Of a stretch of DNA of 64,000 nucleotides, positions 1 to 10,900 are shown piece after piece. Under the pieces are notes generated by a model, which saw nothing but the letters and a program-made list of their open reading frames with translations, made no database searches and had not been told where the DNA came from. The first letter of the stretch is position 1. Every line of letters starts with the position of its first letter. Source of the DNA: Trebouxia sp. TZW2008. Taxonomy: Eukaryota; Chlorophyta; Trebouxiophyceae; Trebouxiales; Trebouxiaceae. The stretch is taken from positions 1 through 64,000 of the forward strand of contig BDIU01000161.1 in NCBI GenBank assembly GCA_002118135.1. Direction: 5' to 3'. A program made the translations under genes and the position numbers.

Positions 1-1972
1 ACAGACTTGCTTGAACATGCACATGTACTGGAGTGGTGCAAAACTTTCTGGGGGGACTGTAAAGTCCTTATTTGGCTAGTAGCGTTGGTCGTTGATGCTC
101 CGTGAACACCGCTCTGGTAGCTACAAATCTTCAGTGTCAGTAGCCGTTCAAGCAAGGGCAAGACAGCAGCTTGATGTGGCCATCAGCGTGTCACTAGTTT
201 GCATTGATTGTATGCATGATTGTTTGAGTCGAAACTTGAAGCTCTACATTCCACCTGTATACGTAGTCAACATCAGCCTGTGGACAATTTCAGCAGCAAA
301 TGAATGTTACTCGATAGTATGGCGTCAAAGATGCAAGTCATGTTCATCCCAAAAGCTGACAAGAACAGTAAAGCGCCTTATGCACATACTTAAATGGCCT
401 GTCTCTTCAGCAGACATGTGTGGCAATGATAGCAAACGGGTGCCAGGTCGCAAAACAGGTGCGTGGCCTAGACTGATACTTACTGCAGCTTTGAGTACTT
501 GTGCAAGTCTATATCCAACTGAGAATAACGCAACTTTGATATAATATTCAGTATCCAGCAGTGCTGAGTGCATACCCCAATTCAGGAGAACCTGTGTGCA
601 CAACAGCAGTATTTCTTCTGAACTGTGTACCCTAGGGACAGTTGCAGTCTGCAGGAAGCTTGACCTAGCAGCTTGGCTGCCTTCTGAGGGCATATATATG
701 CCTCTATCACAACAGCACCATTCACTCTGAAATGTGTACCTTGTTGGCCGTAATGGCCATAATGACCAATGTGGGCTGATGAGCTAAGGCATTGTCCCTG
801 CTAGAGTGCGCATCACCAGCTCTGCTTGATCAAGCTGTTTATGCAAGACCTAGAGCAGTGAGGTTGCCAGTACAGGTGCAGCTGGTTTCTGAACTGTGTA
901 CACTGTTGGCAGCAGGAACAGTTGCAGTCTGCAGGAAGCATGACCTTCCAAATTGTAATGACCAATGTGGGCTGATGAGCTGAGGCCTTGTCTCTGCTAA
1001 AGCGTGTATCCCAGGGTCTGCATGGTCGAGCTCTAGGTTGCAAGACCTAGAGCAATGGGGCTGCCGCCACTGGCGTGGGTGCCCGCGTTCACCAGGCTTA
1101 GGTCAGGCAGCAAAAGACCAGCCTTAGGTGTGTTGCAGGCGCCCACAATGTGATTGACACTCCAGGCAAAGCCTCCAAGCTCCAGCTTGTGAATGGCGGC
1201 TCCAGTGTGGAGGAACCCATGAAAAGCATCTGGCAGAAGAGCCTGGTTGCTGGCCCTTGGTACCGAGTGATGCATGGTACTAGTCCAGAACTCCTGATGG
1301 CTGATGCTAGAAAGGTGCTGCAGCCTGAGCCAATACAATGCATGCCTTGCCACTGGCAAATGTCAAGCTGTGCCCAGCAGGACAACTTCTGAGCTATGGC
1401 GACAGGATGTCTGTCTGTAGTGGTGACTGTGCTGCTGAAAGCAGTTGGTACAGACAGCTTCTGAGCTGTGTCAACGTGGTGGCTGCCTACTCGTAGCTGC
1501 GCTATTGAAAGCAGGTGTGCCACCTGCTGTGGCAGCACTTTGTCTGCTTCTACTCTTAGCTGCGCTGTTGAGGGCAGGTAGTACAGATAGCTGATGAGTA
1601 ATGGCAGACTATGCCTTGACCCATGGCATCGGTTTGTCTGCCTCTATTCTTAGCTGTGCTGCTGAGAGCATCTATACAGACAGCTTCTGAGATATGTCAA
1701 CATGATGTCTGCCCTACTCTCAGCTGTGCTGTTGAAAGCAGGTGATACAGACAGCTTCTGAGCTATGTCAACTTAGTGGCGGCCCTGCTGCGCTGCTGCA
1801 GTACAGACAGCTGTTGAGCAGTGGCAGGCTATGGCTTGACTCGTAGCAGCGGTTCCGGCTGCTTCTATTTGTAGCTGTGCTGTTGATGGCTGGCACGCTT
1901 GATTCCAGCTTGACTAGCTTCTGCGCATAACCTGGATCTGGAAAGTGAGCATTGACGGCGCAGCCTGACAGG
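1..1972. other. repeat-rich region downstream of the kinase gene, no confident gene
   Basis: No exon chain could be followed here. The stretch holds diverged duplications. A block near 763-870 recurs near 959-1065, and one near 612-665 recurs near 889-950. From about 1380 to 1880 a motif built around 'acagacagcttctgagc' and 'agctgtgctgttga' recurs at irregular spacing of roughly 80-170 bases. One segment at 1146-1316 on the plus strand looks exon-like: it follows a TTGCAG acceptor, stays open, and ends before AAG|gtgctg, but it matches no family I know. The left part is probably the 3' UTR and downstream flank of the coiled-coil kinase gene. Confidence 0.5.
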
Positions 1973-4900
1973 TCAAGCTGACGCCTGTTTGGCTTGACTA
2001 GGGCATGCATCACAGACTCTGCTGGACCAGTTCTTCTGCTGCATCACTTGGTACAAGGAGCCTGCGACTTCAGAGGCTGATGGTCTGGCTTCAGGCTTTG
2101 AGCGCAGGCATGAGTGAATGACTCTGTGCAGCTCCTTCCCTACTGCTGTCTTGCAGAGGTTTTCAGGGAACTTCACCTGCAGGCCAATAGCATGCGTTCA
2201 GGGTCAATGATATGCTGGAGTTTGCTGCTTACATTCTGTAACAATGACATCTACGGAATCACTGCAGTTTTTAGTGTCTTTGTAAGCTGAACATGCAGGC
2301 TGCTTTAGCGCACATCCTCAGATCTACTCAGTAGCTCACGCATCATATCGCTTGCACAACATGTCAGAGGACCATGTCAGAAACATGCATGCATGCTTCA
2401 CAGTGATGGGTCAAGATGGCTGATAGAGGCGGTCACAGCAGCTTTTCACCTGATCAGCATAATCTGTCTGGCTGGTCAGACAGTCCCTGAGGTACTCAAG
2501 ATGCTTGCGCTGGGCAGGCGCCTTGGTGGCTCTGACTGTGCTGTTGACGTCACTGTCATACGCAGCGCTATCCTGCAGCACTACTTGGGCTGCTGGCATC
2601 TCTCCCCCTGTCGCGTCAAGCATGATCTGACCCAACTGCCAGATGTCTGAGCTGTATTGGGGGTGGTACCAGTCATTCTTCAGAAGGCTTTCAGCCATCT
2701 CAGGGGACTCATAATCCACGCAGGCCCTGCACAGCTTTCTGGATCAGCAATTGCAACAAATAAGGGAAGTCATGCATTGCAACGAGACAACTCTACCAGG
2801 ACTGGGTCAGGATAGCAGTATAAGGAAGCATCTTGTGCTGCTTGACATGATGTGCTCTTAGATGCATTTGCCTCAGTGCAACATACCACTAGCGCACAAT
2901 GAAGCAGACAGGGTCACTCACATGCTGTACTTGATCAGTGTGCAACATGACCAAGACACCACGGAGCAAATCAGGGCACTCACATGCTGTACTTGATCTT
3001 GTTTGGGCGCCCCTCAACCTGAACCTCAACAGCGTTACCGAGGTCAATCTTGACCCAGGCTGAGCCATCCAGGTTTTGCAACACGTTCTGAGCATGGATG
3101 TCCTGGTCGACCATGCCCTTGCTGTGGATGTATGCCAGGCCTGATGCCAGGCCCTGGAACCCCACTACCAGCTCCCTCTTGTACATCCTGCAAGTCCAGT
3201 TGATGTCAAACAATGAATCAGCGGGCTAGACTGACATTGTGAGCCTTGCAAGTATGAGCATGAAAGCCCAGTCCAGGTCATGTCGTAGCCCAAGCCATCA
3301 AGCTGAACTCACTTTGTTTGAGCCTAAGCCATCTGTGCATGGAAGCAAAGCATCAAACTTACAGCTGATATGTGGTACTGGAGGATGCATGCGCCTGTAA
3401 TCAGCCCGCATGATGACACAGATCTGCTGGTGATGTACTGGTGCAATCAGGCTTTCTGCATGCGTGTGCTACTGATGCTACCATTGACCTCATGACATGC
3501 AAAGAGTGATGCAGGCATGAAACGACAGCAGCTCTACCAATCCCTTGAATTATGCAAGCAACGCATCCAGGGTTGATTGACCTCACAAATTGCCTGCCCA
3601 CGCTGAGATAAGTCTGCTGCAAATGCACCATGCAAGCAATGCGACCAGGGTCAGGTAGACTCAAACCTTCCCTGCTCAGGCTGACACAAATCTTTGGCTG
3701 AAACACCATGCAAGAAATGCAACCAGGGTCAATGACACTCACGCTTTGCCTGCCCATGCTGACATCTGACGCACTATGCAGCGAATGCCGTTGGGTTTGT
3801 TCAGACTCACATTTTGCCTCCATCTAGCATGGCCTGCAAGGAGGGTCCCAGCTTTTCCACGGCCATGCAGCCAATGTGTTTACTGTCCTCGTCCTTGCTT
3901 TCCAGGAAAGCAAACACCTTCTCAACATTGGGATGGCTGAGCTGTGATAGGCGCTCAGCTTCTGCATACACCTTGTCGTAGTTGCCTTTCTTGAGTACCA
4001 CGTTGGGGTACAGCTGACTGTCCACGGCCCACACTGTGCCCATTGAGCCTGCTCCCAGCTTCTTGCCCATGACCCACTGGCTTGGGTCCTGCAAATGTCA
4101 ACAAAGCACATTGTCAGCCAGGCCGTTGTCAGCTTCACTGCACCAGTATGTGCATTTGTCAGCAAAGTAGTTGGCTTTGTTACATCAGTATACGCAAGGC
4201 AGAGTGAGCAAGTGATGCGCAAGGCAGAGCACAAACCTTCGTCAAATGCTACAACAATCCTTACTTGGTGTATGCTCATGTGTCACAGCCCACTGCACTG
4301 CTTGCTAGCATGCTAATCTTGGGACAAATGCGGCAGGATGAGCACAGATAAGCATGACACCTCATGATAGCCTGACTGGTATTACATTGATGCAAGCTTG
4401 AAGCACTTACCAGCTGTAGGTGCGGCAAAAGGCTCTTGGACCTTTCCAATTTGCGCTTCAGCTCCCAGTTTGACTTCTTGGCCCATGCAAGCTGCTCTTG
4501 TGCAACAGCCAGCTTGCTAGCCTCTGCGCTCATCTTCTGCTGCTGCTGCTGCTGGACATGAGATATCTCAGGGCTGTTGCACAGGGATGGAGCAGAGCCT
4601 CCAGGGCTGCTGCTCAAAGTGGAGGTTGACTCAGCACTAGTCATGACCTGCATTGCGCAGATGCAGTGTCAGACACTTGCTGCAGATAAGACAATGGGCC
4701 AATCAGCAGTTGCATACAGGTGTTGTACACAGCATGTCAGTGCGCAACAAGAGGAATGGCAGGAGCGAAAAATTGTGGATGACAGCGTGCAGAAAAAGAA
4801 AAGTCTACGCCGTTAGGCGTCATAGCGGGAGCCTCTGTCTAAAGAGGCAGCCCAGGAACAGCGTGCAAGTAAGCATTGAGAGGACGGCAGGGCTTGCAAA

Positions 4901-7900
4901 CGCATGACGCCAAATTGATAGGACTTTGAGCTTATGATAGCCCACAGGCTTCATACAGAAATGTGCTGTTTGTGAGCAGGGACCAGTGCTTGCACGGGGC
5001 AAGATGTACCTGAGGGCGTGGCTCTCTCAGCAGCATTGGCGACGGGGGGCAGCTCACTGCAGCTGTATCTGCTCTGCCCGGGGGGCTTGCATCAGCCTTG
5101 GCAGCAGCAATCTGTAATCACACATCAGAAGTCAGAAGCCGCCAGATGTGTAAGTGCTCATGCATACACTTGGTGTAGTTGCGCCTGCCACTGCTCAGCT
5201 TTGCTCTGCCTACTCTGCCATGCAAATGCTCCTGCCAAGCTGCAAAGCGAAGGCATGCATTTCCAGCAATTTTGAAGTAATCTATAACAAACACTGACAG
5301 GTGTGGCCAGGTGAAAGCTGTTGGATGGGTGATAGCTTGCATACCTGTGTGCGCTTGTCACTTGAAGGCACCTTTGCAGTCTTTGCGGTCATAGGTTGAG
5401 CATTGGCAGCCTGAAGAGCAGCAGCCTTCCTTGCCTTCTTCTTCTGCTTCTTGGTCAACTCAGTCTGAGCGTCTTTGTCCTCCTGCGCATCGTTGACATC
5501 AGCTACTTAGATCAAGCAACTCCTATGCAGTGAGACCAAAAATGGTGCGAATTTTGCAGCACGCAAGACGTTGCTCTGTTGCTATCCTGCGACAATGTTG
5601 AAGATTCAACAAATGATGATGGACATGCTCAATCTAAAGACACATGTGCAGGCATTTCACGTCTGCAGATGCTGACTACTGGCTTGGTCAGCAGATGCTC
5701 AGGAGTGTAGAAAGTCAGTGCCCAAAGAGAGTCGTCACACTCCTGATTGTGCATATCATGAACCTGAAGGCACAAAATCAGCAGATGCATCATGAGCCTG
5801 CAGGATCAAGCTCAGCAGGTATAAATGGCACAATGCATGCCATCAGAATGTGCTGTCCATACATGGAGATATGGAAGCATATGCCTGTGTGTCCTGTGCC
5901 ATCCAAGCAGCAGCTGAAAGCTTTCTTACCTCAGCTACCAGTTCAGCTGCCACTGTGTCTGCTTCCTTTGCCTGCATTTGCCAACCTAGGCCTCAGTGTC
6001 GAATTGGGCAGGCGAGGATTTTCGGGTTCCTAACAGCACTCTGTTTGAGTGCTTGCTGGGAAGTAACAGGCCTCACTCGTGCAAAACAAGCATTGTCATT
6101 CTTAGCTTTGCAATGTGTGCATCAGAGCTTGGCATCTTTTGTTGCTATACGACACATACTTCTCACGGTCATCAGCTGGAAGCAAGTTGCATCACCAGAC
6201 AGCACAATCTGTATAGGCAACCAAAATGAGCAGACTAGATACTGCTGTAATTAGTTGCTGACTAGCTTATGACCCCAGGTAGCTAGAGATTTCGAATGTC
6301 AATGCCTGCATGACAGCAACAGAGCAGATTGCACATTCATGAGACCGTGACAAAGGTCACTGTGTACAAAGAATACCTGCAGCTGGTGGCGTAGATCATT
6401 CACTTCAGCCAACAGCTGTGTCACCCCCAGGTCTGCTTCCTTTGCCTGCATTCATCAAGCTAGACGTCAGTGTCAGAGCATGCAGCAGGCATTACCTTAC
6501 ACAGATCTGACCAGCAGTCCTGTTTTGTGTGCTTGCTGGCAAACCAAGTACGTCACGGCTGCGTCCAAGCCAGTGTCCTAGTGCATATGGCTTTTACACA
6601 TCAGCACACACTGATCAAGCAGCAAAACAGGGGGCCATTACGCCTTGTCAAACCCCTGAACCTTGAAATCAAGGCAAGCATTGTTTGCTCTGATCCTCCT
6701 CAAAGGCAGATTGGGCCAGCGCAGTACACTGGCAACAGTGTCAATGCATGGTGCATTGCATCAAGGCAGACTGTGTACACACTGCACAGTGGCATGAGAC
6801 ACTGTGTACAAGGCATACCTGTAGCTGGTGACGCAGATCTTTGGCCTCAGCCCTGGACTTGGTCAAGCAAGCTGAGACAGCCTTCAAATTCTCCTGCACA
6901 AACTGGGCCTCGCCTTGAACAACCTGTAGATTGACATGTTCAGTCCAGACAGGTCATCAAATGCGACGGACTGAGAATGCAGGACATGCTGAACGCAGAA
7001 CAAGTACAGGACAAATTAAAGATTATGCATGCAAGACAAGGTGGCATGACAAGGCAGTGCCCAGGTGCAATGCACTACAATGCAGTTGCATGTGACGCAT
7101 GTCTAGGTGACAAATGGAAATACCTGAAGCTTGCCAGCAGCATCCTTGCCAGCCTGCTCTTGCTGTGCAGCAAGCTGGGCACTCTTGGTTTCAATATCCT
7201 TTAGCTGCTGCCGCATTGCCTCCAGGGCTGTGTCCTTCGCCTGATGACACGAACAATCAGTCGCCACTGACCTCAGGTCAAGCATGTGAAGCATGTGAGT
7301 GCTTGAATCAAAGAGGCTGTTGCCGTCAGATTGCTGGGTGGCAAAGCAGTTCAGCAGCAGCAAGCTAACATTTTGGACGCCAAACACAAGTGCATGAAAT
7401 AACTGCACACAGTAGGCTCAGCCACTTACTTTGCGCGGCAACATGCTCAAATGCATTTACCAGCTGATATTGATGACAGTCAGAGCCACACGAAAGCGCC
7501 CTAGACGCTGCTTGACTGTACATCTCAGCAAGATGCAGCAATGATTTGTGTCAAAAGCAGGTGGTGACCTGTACCTTGAGCTGAGACTTGAGAGCCTCTT
7601 CATTGGCCCCTGCCTGCTGCAGGCTGGCATCAGACTCAACCACAAGCTGCTGCAGATTCTTCTTGTCTGTCTGCAGCTCCTGTAATGCAAGATGATGACC
7701 CTAAGCAGGAGTGTGTCCAACACCAGCGTGTCAAGCGTGACACTTGCATTGGCTGTGGACTTTCATGCAGAATGCCATGCTGTAGAATATAAGTTGCCTG
7801 AATCAAATTTGTGAGTTGTCCAACAGAGATTGGTCATGCAGCATGAAGCGCACATGCAGCAGCATTAGTGAGATTTTCAAACGGCACACAAGCAGGGGGC

Positions 7901-10900
7901 ATGCCTGGATCTGCGCCGATGTAGACGCTGCTGCCTGCCGCTTCTCATCATGCAGGTCAGCAATCTCACTCTGAAGTCTTTGCTCCAGGTTCTGCTTCTG
8001 CTGCTGTAGTGTAGTCAATTCCTCTTCCTTTGCCTACAGGTCAAGGAAGGCAAGGTTTTTCTTAATCACAAACCTACTCTGTAGAGGCTCCTAACATGAC
8101 TGGAGCATTTGAACTTCCGTCACGCGTCAAGAATTAAACCTGGTCTTGCAGATTGCAGAAAAGGGAGCAAGACTGAGTGGAGCAACTCAAGATCCCACCT
8201 GGAGTGAATGTGTTGCCTCTGAGGCTGCCTGCTGCTTCTCATGCCGCAGATCAGCAATATCCTTCTGAAGTCTCTGTTCCAGCCGCTTCTTCTGCTGCTG
8301 CACAATGGTCAACTCCTTCTCTTTGGCCTGTAGATCAAGAAAGCCAACTCAGACTTTACACCAGGTCTCCGTTTTGCAGGAAAAGAGACCATGATGGAAC
8401 AAGCTCACCTGAAGTGCAGTTGTTGCCTCTGAGGCTGCCTGCTGTTTCTCAGCATGCAGGCCAGCAATCTCCTTGTGAAGTCTCTGCTCCAGGTCCTGCT
8501 CCTGCTGCTGCACAATCGTCAACTCATCCTCCTTTGCCTGCAAATCAAGAAAATCAAATCAGCTGAGTGAGACTCCAGACCAATTGTCTGAATCGCAGCA
8601 ATAGAAACATCCAGCTCAACTAACCAGAAACCTACCTGGAGTGCAGTTGCTGCCTCTGAGGCTGCCTGCTGGTGTGCGTCCTGGAGCTCACGCTTGCTGT
8701 CCTCCACAGCACTGAGTCTGTCCAGCACATCCTGCCTCTGCTGCTGCTCCTGAGCCAGCTCATCCTCCTTTGCCTGCGATAGGAAACAGCTCAGTCTTTC
8801 TGTGCATATGCCCATGACATTCTTCATGCAGAGTGCATTGCAGGCGCTTTGCACGCAGCAGTTGCTGAGCACAAATTTGAGCTGAAGCCACAGGCAACAA
8901 TGTCTTTCAAGACCCAGCTGTTCAAAGTTCAAACGCAAGCACATAATCGACGTACATGATGTAAAGCAGCATCTACAAGCTCCAATGTGGCATAGCAGGA
9001 AGATATTGGTAAACAGCAGTCTTGACTCATTGCTACCATGGTAACGCTGTCACAAAGAATTGCATGAAGCGCTCAATGCAGGGTTCTGTCCAAACACGTA
9101 CTTTGTCACAGGCCATGCAAACTCAGAAGCACACAACAGCATACCTGGAGCTGAGCAGCTGCAGCTCTCGCCGCCTGCTGCTGAGCATTCACTAGCTTGG
9201 TGATGCGGCTCTCCAGACTCTGCTTCTGCTGCTGCACTTCAGTCAGCTTGTCCTCCTTTGCCTGTAGCACAACAACAGCTCAGTGTATTTTGCAAACCTC
9301 TGATGACAGATTCTGCCCTGAATTGCTGCAGCAACAATGATCCAATAATGTCAGGCTACAGCTGCTTTCATCCCTGCATTTTACACCAGCAAGAGCATGA
9401 GGCAGAATCTGTGCCACTCAACTGGCACCACCCACTGCCACAACACTGCAGCTGTCTCATGCTAGCATATGATGTGACTGCCGAACAATTGCATCTGCAT
9501 ATTACATAACAGGGACATGGCAAATACAAGGCATAAAGCAGCATACCTGAAGCTGGGCAGCTGCATCTGTCGCTGCCTCGTCCTTGACAGTCTGCAGCTC
9601 AGTGACGCTGCCCTCCAAGTCCTGCTTCTGTTGCTGCACCTCACCAAGCTCCCTTTCCTTTGCCTGCAGCAGAACAATTGACACTCAGATGCGATCATGG
9701 CATCCAGTCAAGAGGGCATCCTGTCATGCATTATGTATGATGAGGCTGCTGGAACACAGCATTTTCACAGAAATGGATGTTGACAATAGCCCACCAAACA
9801 AGACATCTCAGTGGAATTTGTTGGAGCCATGAAAGCACATGATGCTAAGAGGCTGACACCAACAACAATCAAGAGAGATCCAGGTGGAGTGCTTGTCTCC
9901 AATGTGACACAACTCCTGTCCCAGATTGATGCTCTGAATGTTGAGTCAAGGAGCACTATTTGCGTATGTTAGGTATGAAGCTTGCAGACAAGGCTTCAAA
10001 ACTAAACAGCAGCACACCTGGAGCTGGTCAGCAGCATCTGTGTCTGCCTGCTTCTGGGCATCAACCAGCTTGTTGATGCGGGCCTCCAGACCTTGCTTTT
10101 GCTGCTGCATGTCAGCCAGCTCCTGCTCCTTTGCCTAACACAGAACAACAGCTTGCCCCATGATGCAACAACAATTGGCTTGGCTGAACGCATGAGCTCA
10201 CTGCCAAATTACAAATGCAGTTTGATCTCATGTGAAAAGCAATTTGATCACGCAACAGGCCGCTTCAGCAAGCTTGTTCAACAAGCGTCGACTTGCGCCT
10301 GTTTCAATTCACTGATTAGGCACTGACAAGGGCATCAGGCAGGATATCTGGCATTTCAACACAACTCACTGATACTACTGCAGGTGCATCATGGCCTCTG
10401 ATAAACAATTGCTGCAGATGCAGGTTGTGTGTCAGGGCTATAGCAAACAATACTGTACCTGCAGATCAGCACTTGCATCTGTGAATGCCTGGTCCTTGAG
10501 GGTCTGCAGGTCAGTGATGCGGGTGTCCAGACCTTGCTTCTGGTGCTGTACCTCAACCAGCTCCTTGTTCTTTGCCTGAAGCAGCAGCAATTAATCTGCA
10601 AGTCCCAAGGGGCACAAATTTATTCTGTTATGAATCAATCTACAAAACGTAATTTTCACAACCCTGAACTTTGCACATGGATGCTGACACCCTGCTCTAT
10701 ATATAGATTGCAATGCTGGGTCGTTTAGCAATTGCATAAGCCCGAGCGGGTATCGCTGCAAGGGCACTCAACCAGACCCAAGAGGGGTCTGGAGATCTTT
10801 TGCATTAGGCACAGCGCGTGATGCAGACACATTGGACATATCACTACACAAGAAAAGGCTGATTAGAATAACTGGCATCAGACTGATGCAACTTGTGCCA

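Noticed and set aside
1098..1538. 146-residue minus-strand open frame
   Set aside because: Composition is Ser/Leu/Ala/Cys noise and it overlaps the diverged repeats; no conserved feature.
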